A stretch of 64,000 nucleotides of DNA from Ideonella sp. (lineage in GTDB: Bacteria; Pseudomonadota; Gammaproteobacteria; Burkholderiales; Burkholderiaceae_C): positions 138,822-202,821 of the forward strand of contig JADKIA010000029.1 of the NCBI GenBank assembly GCA_016721465.1. The letters run 5' to 3'. The number at the start of each line of letters is the position of its first letter. Position 1 is the stretch's first letter. Position numbers and translations under genes: made by a program. Below the pieces are notes generated by a model, which was given only the letters and a program-made list of their open reading frames with translations, was not told where the DNA came from and made no database searches. Below are positions 16,774 to 25,580 of the stretch, in pieces.

Positions 16774-18011
16774 CCAACCCCCATCAAGCCCAACACGCCC
16801 AGCTCGACGCCTGGATCGACGCCCACTTCGACGAGGAAGTGCGCTTCCTGCAAGCCCTGGTGCGCGTGCCCACCGACACGCCGCCCGGCAACAACGCGCC
16901 ACACGCCGAGCGCACGGCCGAGTTGCTGGCCGGCTTTGGCCTGCAGGCCGAAAAGCACCCCGTGCCCGCCGCCGAGGTGCAGGCCCATGGCCTGCAATCC
17001 ATCACCAACCTGATCGTGCGCCAGCGCTTCGGCGCCGGCGGCCGGGTGGTTGCACTCAACGCCCATGGCGACGTGGTGCCCCCGGGTGACGGCTGGACGC
17101 ACGACCCCTACGGCGGCGAGGTGGTGGACGGCAAGCTCTACGGCCGCGCCTCTGCCGTGAGCAAGGGCGATTTCGCCAGCTTCACATTCGCCCTGCGCGC
17201 GCTGCAGGCCATGGCGCCGCCAAAACAGGGCGCGGTGGAGCTGCACTTCACCTACGACGAAGAATTCGGCGGCGAGCTCGGCCCGGGATGGCTGCTCAAG
17301 CACGGCCTGACCCAGCCCGACTTCCTGCTCGCTGCGGGCTTCAGCTACCAGGTGGTGACCGCTCACAATGGCTGTTTGCAGATGGAGGTGAGCTTGCACG
17401 GCCTGGCCTCGCACGCCGCCTACCCGCACACCGGCGTGGACGCGCTGCAGGCCGCCAACCGCCTGCTCACAGCGCTGTATGCCCACAACGAGGTGCTGCG
17501 CACGCGGCTGAGCCAGGTGGCCGGCATCACGCATCCGTACCTGAACGTGGGCCGCATCGAAGGCGGCAGCAACACCAACGTGGTGCCCGGCAAGGTGGTG
17601 ATCAAGCTCGACCGGCGCATGATCCCCGAAGAGAACTCGGCCGAGGTCGAGGCCGAGGTGCGTGCGCTGATCGAGGGCACGGTCGCGCAATGCCCCGGCA
17701 TTCGCCTGGAGATCAAGCGCCTGCTGCTGGCCGAATCGCTTAAGCCCCAGGCCGGCAACGCGCCACTGGTGCAGGCGCTGCAGCGCAACGCCAGCGAGGT
17801 CTTCGGCGAACCCATCCCCACATCGGGCACGCCGCTCTACACCGATGTCAGGCTCTACGGGGCGGCGGGCGTGCCGGCTGCGATCTACGGGGCCGGGCCG
17901 CGCACCGTGCTCGAATCCAACGCCAAGCGCGCCGACGAGCACCTGGTGCTGGACGACCTGCGGCGCGCCACCAAGGTGGTGGCACGCACCCTGGCGGACC
18001 TGCTGGCTTGA
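16770..18011 (+). CDS. M20 family metallopeptidase/deacylase
   Basis: A 413-residue M20 hydrolase (ArgE/DapE/CPG2 group). Seen: the first metal ligand in LNAHGDVVPPGDGW and the catalytic pair in TYDEEFGGELG. The bridging-Asp segment, normally G-x-x-D-x-K-G, reads GRASAVSKGDFASFTF, so the usual Asp position is Val. A His is present in the lid (LASHAAYPHTGVD), but the C-terminal His ligand is not obvious. ATGA overlap with uraD-allC makes it part of the allantoin operon. A ureido compound or acylated amino acid is a plausible substrate; it is not a recognised pathway enzyme. Confidence 0.82.
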   Translation: MTNPHQAQHAQLDAWIDAHFDEEVRFLQALVRVPTDTPPGNNAPHAERTAELLAGFGLQAEKHPVPAAEVQAHGLQSITNLIVRQRFGAGGRVVALNAHGDVVPPGDGWTHDPYGGEVVDGKLYGRASAVSKGDFASFTFALRALQAMAPPKQGAVELHFTYDEEFGGELGPGWLLKHGLTQPDFLLAAGFSYQVVTAHNGCLQMEVSLHGLASHAAYPHTGVDALQAANRLLTALYAHNEVLRTRLSQVAGITHPYLNVGRIEGGSNTNVVPGKVVIKLDRRMIPEENSAEVEAEVRALIEGTVAQCPGIRLEIKRLLLAESLKPQAGNAPLVQALQRNASEVFGEPIPTSGTPLYTDVRLYGAAGVPAAIYGAGPRTVLESNAKRADEHLVLDDLRRATKVVARTLADLLA

Positions 18012-18048
18012 TCGCCACGCGGCCGCTGGCGAGCGCCGGGACGATGCG

Positions 18049-18876
18049 TTGAGCAAGCGCCGCACCCGGGCCCGCGCCACGCTGGCGACCGGCGCCGATC
18101 CGGCCGGCCTCGGCGAGCATGTCGAGCCCTTCGTCTTCGAGAGCCGCGGCGCCAAGGGCCTGTACTTCTCGATCCACGAGGTGCAGAGCCGCATGCAGGT
18201 GGACGACTCGCATGGCCTCGACCTGGAATACACCCGCACGATGATGGGCTTCCTGCTCTTCGTGCCCGACCCGCGCAAGATCGCGATGGTCGGCCTGGGC
18301 GGCGGCTCGCTGCCCAAGTTCTGTCATCGCCACCTGCCGCAGGCGCAGATCTGCGTGCTGGAGATCAACCCGCACGTGATCGCGCTGCGCGATGAATTCG
18401 AGGTGCCGCCCGACGACGATCGCTTCCGCGTGCTGCTGGCCGATGGTGCGCGCTTCGTGCGCCAGCCCGATCTGGCGCTGGACGTGCTGATGGTCGATGG
18501 CTTCGACAGCCACGGCATGCCCGAAGGCCTGGCCGCGCAGCGCTTCTTCGACGATTGCCATGCCGCGCTTCGCCCCGAAGGCCTGCTGGTGGTGAACCTG
18601 CACATGGCCGACAAGCGCTACGACCTCATCGTGGACCGCATCCGCCGCAGCTTCGACGACGCGGTGCTGCTGGTGGAAGCCAGTGACCACAGCAACAGCA
18701 TCGCCTTCGGCTGGCGCGGCCGCAGCTTTGCCGGCTACAAGCCCGGCATCGCCCGCCATCCGGCCGGGTTGGAAGGCCCGGCAGCCCGGCAACTGCTGAA
18801 GGCCTTTGCGTCCGTGGCCGGCGCGCTGCAGCAGCAGACCAGGTGGTCCGGTTCGGCCGACGCCCGTGGCGCGTGA
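18049..18876 (+). CDS. Spermidine synthase-like methyltransferase-fold protein
   Basis: A roughly 275-residue Rossmann-fold protein of the spermidine synthase superfamily. Seen: the cofactor loop VGLGGGSLPKFCHRHLP, the acidic residue in VLEINPHVIALR, DGARFV, and DVLMVDGFDSHGMPEGLAA. Bacterial proteins of this type are often annotated as polyamine aminopropyltransferase-like; true aminopropyl transfer is not assured. There is no ATG; a TTG at 18049 starting LSKRRTRAR is the most natural start. It follows the M20 gene by 37 bp and ends at a perfect palindrome. Confidence 0.75.
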   Translation: MSKRRTRARATLATGADPAGLGEHVEPFVFESRGAKGLYFSIHEVQSRMQVDDSHGLDLEYTRTMMGFLLFVPDPRKIAMVGLGGGSLPKFCHRHLPQAQICVLEINPHVIALRDEFEVPPDDDRFRVLLADGARFVRQPDLALDVLMVDGFDSHGMPEGLAAQRFFDDCHAALRPEGLLVVNLHMADKRYDLIVDRIRRSFDDAVLLVEASDHSNSIAFGWRGRSFAGYKPGIARHPAGLEGPAARQLLKAFASVAGALQQQTRWSGSADARGA

Positions 18877-18904
18877 GCAGCTTCCCGGGTACCCGGGAAG
18901 CTGC
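18877..18904. terminator. Perfect 28-bp palindrome between convergent genes
   Basis: Arms GCAGCTTCCCGGGT and its exact reverse complement meet with no spacer, immediately after the TGA at 18874-18876. Only 11 bp separate it from the stop of the convergent hydrolase. It has no T-tract. A shared bidirectional terminator is likely, though a zero-loop palindrome would form a cruciform or a hairpin with a forced four-base loop. Confidence 0.6.
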
Positions 18905-18915
18905 ACCAGCGGCCG

Positions 18916-19755
18916 TCAGGGACGTGGCGGCGGCGCTGCCTCGGTCTGCGGCGCAGACAGCCAAGCCTTGACCGCGCCGATGAAGCTGGCCGGATCGTTG
19001 TCCATCACCCAATGCCCCGTGCGCAGCGCCACCACCTGGCAGCCGGGCCGCGCGGCCAGGGCCTGGGCCCAGGCCTGCGAATGGAAGAGAAACGGCTTGC
19101 GCGCCCCGTAGATGAACAGCATGGGCTGCGGCAGCGCCACGGGCTTCATGTGCTGCAGGCCGCCGTGGCTGCCGAGCCAGGCCATGTCATAGGGATAGCA
19201 CATGGTGCTGCCGATGTGCGCTGGTGGCGTCGGGCAGCGCAGGGCGCGGGCCATGCGGCGGGTCATGCGGTCGCCCAGGGCGGGGAAGGGGGCACCGAGG
19301 CGCCAGGCCAGCATCAGCCAGAGCTGGTAGACGGCGATGCCCCGCTTGGCCTTGCCGGACAGTGACTTCAGGTGTTGGGGCGAGCGGGCATCGCCGACGT
19401 CCACGCCGATCACGCGGGCCACCAGATCGGGGCGGCGCATGGCGAACTCGTAGCCGAACACGGCGCCCCAGTCGTGCACCAGCAGGGTCACCTGCTGGCC
19501 GGGGCAGCTGGCCTGCACGACGCGGGCGAAGAAGTCGCACAGCTGGTCCACCGAGCGCGGGTCGCGCGGCCGGGCGAGGTCGAAGCCGGGCAGGGTGAAG
19601 CGCACGCAGCGGTGGTGGTCTTGCAGCGCGGCGACGGTCTGGTCCCACAGGCGATGCGTGTCCGGCCAGCCGTGGATCAGCACGACGGGCTCGCCCGGCC
19701 CGGCGGAGCCGTCGGTGTGGATGTCGATGCCGTCGATCTGCAGGGCGCTGCTCAT
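18916..19755 (-). CDS. Alpha/beta-fold hydrolase (epoxide hydrolase/haloalkane dehalogenase-like)
   Basis: A 279-residue alpha/beta hydrolase. Seen: oxyanion segment VVLIHGWPDTHRLWDQ, the nucleophile elbow LLVHDWGAVFGYEFA with Asp as nucleophile, and the catalytic His in RTGHWVMDNDP. An Asp nucleophile with HGWP is the pattern of epoxide hydrolases and haloalkane dehalogenases, not of serine esterases. The substrate is unknown. It is divergent in transcription from nothing close; its 3' end faces the speE-like gene. Confidence 0.85.
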   Translation of the reverse strand: MSSALQIDGIDIHTDGSAGPGEPVVLIHGWPDTHRLWDQTVAALQDHHRCVRFTLPGFDLARPRDPRSVDQLCDFFARVVQASCPGQQVTLLVHDWGAVFGYEFAMRRPDLVARVIGVDVGDARSPQHLKSLSGKAKRGIAVYQLWLMLAWRLGAPFPALGDRMTRRMARALRCPTPPAHIGSTMCYPYDMAWLGSHGGLQHMKPVALPQPMLFIYGARKPFLFHSQAWAQALAARPGCQVVALRTGHWVMDNDPASFIGAVKAWLSAPQTEAAPPPRP

Positions 19756-19798
19756 GGTGGGTGCGTGGCGGTGGCGCGCGATTGTTCCACCGATGGGC

Positions 19799-21598
19799 TC
19801 AATGGTCGAAGCTCAACACCCGCAGCAATTGAAGGCCCTGTGGCGTGCGCTCCCACACATGGGCAAAGCGGAAGGTCTGGCAACCGGCCGCGCTGCCCTG
19901 GCCGGAGCAGAAGCGGTGCGCACCGGTCTGCATCGCGCCGAAATCGCCGGCCGGCCAGACCTCGACGCTGCCTTCCACCAGTTCGCGCCGAGGCTGGACG
20001 CCGCGGGCGAAATTGCTGCGCAGTTGCCGCATCGTCTGCGCATGGTCGCTGAGCCCGTCCTTGTCGTGGAAGAACTCCAGCCGTGGGCTGAAGATCTGCG
20101 CCATGGTGTCTGCGTCCTGGTGGTTGAAGGCGCCGAACAGGCGCTGGTCGGCGGCCATCACCTCGGCGCGCAGGCGCTGCCGCATGGCGTCTTCCTCCCA
20201 GCGGTCGGTCACCTGTTGCGGCCGATCGGCCTCGGGCCAGAGCGCGCGGTTGGGCGTGCGCTCCCAGGTGAGCTGGCCGTGGACGTACTTGTATTCGAGC
20301 GCGGTGCCTTCGGGCAGGGTGAACGCGAGGCGGGTCTTCCAGCGGCCATCGACCGGATCGAGCCGCAGTGGGGTGGTGGTGTCCCAACTCAGCGGCGGCA
20401 CGCTGCCGCGCAGGCCCGGGCTGACGATGGCGGGTGCCGCGCCGGTGGACGGAGTCGGGGGCAGTGTCAGCGCGAAATCGATGTTGGTGGTCACCGGCTC
20501 GAAGGTGGGCGGTCGGTAGCCGGGCTCGAACACCGTGCGCAGCAAGGCGGTCACCACCGCCTCGCGCGGCAGGCGCGCGCCGTTGCTGCACCAGGCCAGC
20601 GCCACGCCCTGCTGCGGCAGGATCATCAGAACGGCGCTGTAGGCATCGATCACCCCTTCGTGGCCATAGCCCTGCAGCCTGCCCAGGCCCGGCGCATCGG
20701 CGGGCGGCAGGCGCACCAGGCCCAGGCCGAAGCCATCGACCAGGCGGCTCATCTGCGCCAGGCTGCCGGCGTTGACCAGCCGCTGCGCAAACAGTGCCTG
20801 GATGAAGCGCACCAGATCGCTGGGCGTGGACACCACCGCGCCCGAGCCCTGCGGCACCGTGGGGTGGGTGGCGGGCGTGGCAGCCCAGGCGCCTTGCCAG
20901 TGCAGCGACTGGCTGGCCTGCGGGCCATGGTCCGGGGTGTCGCTGTAGAAGGTGTTGCTCAGGCCCAGGGGCTCGGCGATGTGCTTTCGAAGCAGGGCGC
21001 CGTAGCGTTGCCCGGTGATGCGCTGCAGGATGAAGCCGAGCAGGATCGGGCCGCTGTTGTTGTAGTGGCTTCGGGTGTCGGGCTCGAACTGCGTGCCGGC
21101 TTCTCGGATCAGTGCCAGCAGCGTGGCCTCGTCCTGCGGTGCGCGGGCCAGGCGCTGCTCGAAGTCGGGCGCATCCTTCAGGTCGCCCAGGCCGCTGCGG
21201 TGACGCAGCAGCTGCTCGATGGTGATGCGCTCGGCGTTGGGCAGCTGTGGGTAGAAGCGCGACAGCCGCGTGTCCAGACTCAAGCGCCTGGCCTGCACCT
21301 GCTGCATCACCAGCGTGGCAGTGAACAGCTTGCTGATCGAGCCGATTCGATAACGCGTTTCGGGCGTGGCCAATGGGGTGGCGTCGGCACTGGCCTGGCC
21401 CGTGGCGCGCGTGTAGAGCGGCTGCCCTGGCAGCGCGATCGCCACGCTGCCCAGCGCCTGGTCGTGCCGCGACAGCGCCTGCACGAAGGCATCGAGCCGC
21501 GCACGGTCAACGGCGGGCGCCGCAGTGGTCTGCGCCAACACCCCGGGGGTTGCCAAACCAAGGCAACAGGCCCACAGCAGGCGGCGCAGCGCGATCAT
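19799..21598 (-). CDS. Secreted serine hydrolase: beta-lactamase + starch-binding-like + NTF2-like domains
   Basis: A 599-residue exported protein with a signal peptide ending near GVLAQ. Residues about 25-385 form a class C beta-lactamase/PBP4-type hydrolase: SISK (Ser-x-x-Lys), YNN (Tyr-x-Asn) and GHEG (His-x-Gly). Residues about 410-485 resemble a CBM20-type carbohydrate-binding fold (VPPLSWDTTTPLRL, LEYKYVHG, WERTPNRAL). The final 115 residues look like a SnoaL/DUF4440 NTF2 fold (ADQRLFGAFNHQDADTMAQI). The ATG overlaps the preceding gene's stop (ATGA), making it the last gene of an ECF sigma operon. The domain assignments after residue 400 are by pattern only. Confidence 0.78.
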   Translation of the reverse strand: MIALRRLLWACCLGLATPGVLAQTTAAPAVDRARLDAFVQALSRHDQALGSVAIALPGQPLYTRATGQASADATPLATPETRYRIGSISKLFTATLVMQQVQARRLSLDTRLSRFYPQLPNAERITIEQLLRHRSGLGDLKDAPDFEQRLARAPQDEATLLALIREAGTQFEPDTRSHYNNSGPILLGFILQRITGQRYGALLRKHIAEPLGLSNTFYSDTPDHGPQASQSLHWQGAWAATPATHPTVPQGSGAVVSTPSDLVRFIQALFAQRLVNAGSLAQMSRLVDGFGLGLVRLPPADAPGLGRLQGYGHEGVIDAYSAVLMILPQQGVALAWCSNGARLPREAVVTALLRTVFEPGYRPPTFEPVTTNIDFALTLPPTPSTGAAPAIVSPGLRGSVPPLSWDTTTPLRLDPVDGRWKTRLAFTLPEGTALEYKYVHGQLTWERTPNRALWPEADRPQQVTDRWEEDAMRQRLRAEVMAADQRLFGAFNHQDADTMAQIFSPRLEFFHDKDGLSDHAQTMRQLRSNFARGVQPRRELVEGSVEVWPAGDFGAMQTGAHRFCSGQGSAAGCQTFRFAHVWERTPQGLQLLRVLSFDH

Positions 21599-22008
21599 GC
21601 GGCGCTCCAGCGCGGCGTGAAAGCGGCCAGCGCAGCGGCGGCCGCCACCAGCAGCAGCCAGGGCAGGGCCTCGGGCGGCAGCCACCAGGCGTCACGGCTC
21701 CAGGCCCAGAGGCCGGCGCAACCCAGCGCGGCCAGGCCGCCGGCGGCCAGCAGCAGCTCGAAGCGGCCCGTGCCCTGGACATGGCCCGCGCTGCGTTCGC
21801 TGGCCACCTGGCGCGCGAGCCGAGTGGCGAAGTCGGGCGGCAGCACGTCGGCCGGCGCCTGGTCCAGCGTGCGGCACAGCAGGCGGTTCATGTCGATGCC
21901 GGGCTGGCCGGACGGCGCCAGGCCGGCGCGCTCCTGCGCCAGGGCGGTCTCCTGCGCCTGCCATTCGGCCTCGCAGGCCTCGCGCAGGGTCGTCGGTGCT
22001 GGTTTCAT
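21595..22008 (-). CDS. Small membrane protein, putative anti-sigma partner of the ECF factor
   Basis: A 137-residue protein with a hydrophilic N-terminal half (residues 1-80) and two hydrophobic segments near residues 86-104 and 113-130. I do not recognise a family. Its start overlaps the sigma-factor stop (ATGA at 22005-22008) and its stop overlaps the serine hydrolase start. Its position right after an ECF sigma gene, with a cytoplasmic N-terminus followed by transmembrane helices, is the usual arrangement of an anti-sigma factor. No zinc-binding HxxxCxxC motif is present. Confidence 0.65.
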   Translation of the reverse strand: MKPAPTTLREACEAEWQAQETALAQERAGLAPSGQPGIDMNRLLCRTLDQAPADVLPPDFATRLARQVASERSAGHVQGTGRFELLLAAGGLAALGCAGLWAWSRDAWWLPPEALPWLLLVAAAAALAAFTPRWSAA

Positions 22009-22571
22009 CGGGTGACTCCCATCACGGCTTGCAGCATGTCGCGCAGTTTCAGGCGGCTGCGAAAGAGGTGGCTCTTGATCGTGCCGGCGGCCAGGCCGGT
22101 GACCTGGGCGATCTCGGGGATCGAGAGTTCGTCCAGGTGGTACAGCGTGAGCACCAGGCGCGGCAGGGCAGGCAAGGCGTCCACCGCCGCGAGCAGGTGG
22201 CCGCGCAGTTGCGCGTCCGCACAGGCGGCCTCGAGATCGAAGCTGTCGGGCAGGGTGTCGGCAACGGCGGGTTCGTCGTCGCTGCCGTGCAGGTCCACCA
22301 GCGTGAGCCGGCCGCGCTCGAGGTGGCGCAGCGCGATCGAGCAGGCGATGCGACCGATCCAGGTCCTGAGCGCGCTCTCGAAACGGAATTGGTGCAGTTG
22401 CCGGTGCACGCGAAGGAAGGCCTCCTGGCACAGCTCGCGGGTGTCCTCCGGGTCGCGCACCAGGCGCTGGATCAGGTGCGACACCAGGCGCTGGTGCTCG
22501 CGCACCAGGCGCTCGAAGGCGCCGGGCCGGCCCGCCATCGCGTCAGCCACCAGCTCGTGGTCGGGGGTCAT
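22005..22571 (-). CDS. ECF RNA polymerase sigma factor (RpoE-like)
   Basis: A 188-residue sigma-70 family factor of the extracytoplasmic-function type. Region 2 shows FERLVREHQRLVSHLIQRL and the -10-recognising DTRELCQEAFLRVHRQLHQF. Region 4 shows LPRLVLTLYHLDELSIPEIA followed by VTGLAAGTIKSHLFRSRLKL. It is the first gene of a three-gene operon with a membrane protein and an exported hydrolase, so it probably responds to an envelope signal. A candidate autoregulated promoter lies at 22596-22625. Confidence 0.92.
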   Translation of the reverse strand: MTPDHELVADAMAGRPGAFERLVREHQRLVSHLIQRLVRDPEDTRELCQEAFLRVHRQLHQFRFESALRTWIGRIACSIALRHLERGRLTLVDLHGSDDEPAVADTLPDSFDLEAACADAQLRGHLLAAVDALPALPRLVLTLYHLDELSIPEIAQVTGLAAGTIKSHLFRSRLKLRDMLQAVMGVTR

Positions 22572-22595
22572 CGTCGGCGGGGCTCCATGGCGATG

Positions 22596-22625
22596 ATAGA
22601 CACGGCCGATCGCGATCCGGTTGCA
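22596..22625 (-). promoter_or_regulatory. Candidate ECF autoregulatory promoter
   Basis: Read on the minus strand, TGCAACC (22625-22619) and TGTCTAT (22602-22596) are separated by exactly 16 bp. The pattern resembles AAC-containing -35 and GTC-containing -10 elements used by ECF sigma factors, and ECF genes usually control themselves. The predicted transcript would start about 20 bp before the ATG at 22571. This assignment is by pattern and position. Confidence 0.45.
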
Positions 22626-22681
22626 ACCGTTCGGCGCCTGGCCGTATCCAACACGCCACAACCCTCACCACCGGTGCCCCC

Positions 22682-23020
22682 ATGGACAAGAACACCCTCG
22701 TTCCCATCGCGCTGTTCGTCTGCATGACCTACAGCCTGAAGCTGCTGGTGGACGCGCGCATGCGCTACCTGTTTCTCAAGGGCAACACGCCCGAGGCCGT
22801 GACCACCCTGTTGCGCGGCGAAGAGCACCTGCGCCGCATGGGTGCGCTGCGCTGGGGCGTGATCCTCAGCGCGATGGCGGTCGGGCTGGGGCTGGTGGAG
22901 GCCCTGGGCTGGCAATCGGTCACCCCTGGCGCCGTGGCGGTGGTGCTGGCCACCGCGGGTGCGGGCAACTTCATCGCATTTGCGTTGACACGGCGCTACG
23001 GTCTGGGCCCGGAGGTGTGA
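22682..23020 (+). CDS. Small hypothetical membrane protein
   Basis: A 112-residue protein with a hydrophobic N-terminal segment (TLVPIALFVCMTYSLKLLV), a charged middle (RGEEHLRRMGALR) and two further hydrophobic stretches (WGVILSAMAVGLGLVEALGW and VAVVLATAGAGNFIAFAL). I do not recognise a family. It is divergent from the ECF sigma gene across 110 bp and begins directly after a short CCCC leader, so a sigma-linked envelope role is possible but unsupported. Confidence 0.7.
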   Translation: MDKNTLVPIALFVCMTYSLKLLVDARMRYLFLKGNTPEAVTTLLRGEEHLRRMGALRWGVILSAMAVGLGLVEALGWQSVTPGAVAVVLATAGAGNFIAFALTRRYGLGPEV

Positions 23021-23114
23021 GGACGTCGGCCGAGGCGGGCTTGTCAACCCGTCTCTTGTCCCCACGTTGTGTGCCAGCCGCGTTCCTGCGGCGCCCTGTG
23101 TGAAGAGGCCCGCC

Positions 23115-23444
23115 ATGTGGAAGCGCCTGTCGATGTTGTGGTCCCTGGTGAAGGGTGACGCTCGCCTGCTGTGGCACGCACTGCAGCATCCGCGCGCGCC
23201 GGGCTGGCTCAAGCTGGGCAGCGTGGGTGTGCTGCTGTACCTGCTGTCGCCGGTGGACCTGATCCCCGATGTGATCCCGGTGATCGGCCTGATGGACGAC
23301 CTGGTGCTGGTGCCGCTGGTGATCCACTGGATGCTCAAGCACCTGCCGCCCGAAGTGCGTGAGCACGCCCAGCGCCGGACGCAAGGTCATGCGGCGCAGG
23401 CCGAAGGCGTGGTGGACATGGAGCAGCGCACGCGACGCTGGTGA
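23115..23444 (+). CDS. DUF1232 (YkvA-like) membrane protein
   Basis: A 109-residue protein carrying the DUF1232 core: LLYLLSPVDLIPDVIPVIGL followed by MDDLVLVPLVI. This is a hydrophobic hairpin with conserved Pro-Asp pairs. The family is widespread and of unknown biochemical role. The ATG at 23115 follows AAGAGG (23103-23108). The C-terminal 30 residues are charged and probably cytoplasmic. Confidence 0.88.
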   Translation: MWKRLSMLWSLVKGDARLLWHALQHPRAPGWLKLGSVGVLLYLLSPVDLIPDVIPVIGLMDDLVLVPLVIHWMLKHLPPEVREHAQRRTQGHAAQAEGVVDMEQRTRRW

Positions 23445-23508
23445 GCGCCAGGCGGCGCGGGTTGGCGCGCTATGCTGCGCTGCAAAGCCACCCGCAGGAG
23501 CCGCCGCC

Positions 23509-24039
23509 TTGAATCGCCCCATCCCTTCGATCCGGCGCCTGGACGCCGTCAGTGATGCCCAATTGCAGCAGCTGGCCCAGGTGCTGGTGGACTGCGTGGA
23601 GGGCGGCGCCTCGGTGAGCTTCATGCTGCCGCTGCCCCTGGCCAAGGCGCAGACCTTCTGGCACGGCGTGGCCGACGACGTGGCGCAGGGCAAGCGCGCG
23701 CTGCTGGTGGCCGAAGATGCGCAGGGCATCGTGGGCACCGTGCAACTGGTGCTCGATCAGCCCGAGAACCAGCCGCACCGCGCCGACGTGTCCAAGATGC
23801 TGGTGCACCGCCGTGCGCGCCGGCAAGGCGTGGCCGCGGCGCTGATGCAGGCGCTGGAAGGCGTGGCGCGGGACTGTGGCAAGACCGTGCTGGTGCTCGA
23901 CACCGTGACCGGTGGCGACGCCGAGCGCCTGTATGCGCGCCTGGGCTGGCAGCGCGTCGGCGAGGTGCCCGATTTCGCGCTGTGGCCCCAGGGCGGCATG
24001 TGCGGCACCACCTTTTTCCATCGTCAGTTGCCGGCCTGA
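23509..24039 (+). CDS. GNAT family N-acetyltransferase (TTG start)
   Basis: A 176-residue acetyltransferase with the acetyl-CoA loop VHRRARRQGVAAALMQALEG preceded by ADVSKMLV, and a C-terminal DTVTGGDAERLYARLGWQRV. The start is unusual: no ATG fits, but a TTG at 23509 lies 8 bp after AGGAG (23496-23500) and gives the expected N-terminus LNRPIPSIRRLD. The pattern resembles the AAC(6')-like or puromycin-type GNATs found near cell-wall genes; the acceptor is unknown. Confidence 0.85.
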   Translation: MNRPIPSIRRLDAVSDAQLQQLAQVLVDCVEGGASVSFMLPLPLAKAQTFWHGVADDVAQGKRALLVAEDAQGIVGTVQLVLDQPENQPHRADVSKMLVHRRARRQGVAAALMQALEGVARDCGKTVLVLDTVTGGDAERLYARLGWQRVGEVPDFALWPQGGMCGTTFFHRQLPA

Positions 24040-24134
24040 GCTTCGCGCAGTCACCCCTGCCCTGGGTGCGTGGGCGCATCGACATTGGGCGGCGAAGCTG
24101 CCATCCTGCGGGCTCCACCAAGCCGGAACCCTGC

Positions 24135-25460
<1,326 letters not shown>

Positions 25461-25580
25461 ACTTGGCGGCGGTGCGCGAGCGCTGGCACTGTTCGTTGGC
25501 GCACCGACGTGGCGCCGGGGGTGGGGCATACCTGCACTTGGATCAATGAAAGGACCGGCTGTGCCAGTGGGATCCCCGCC

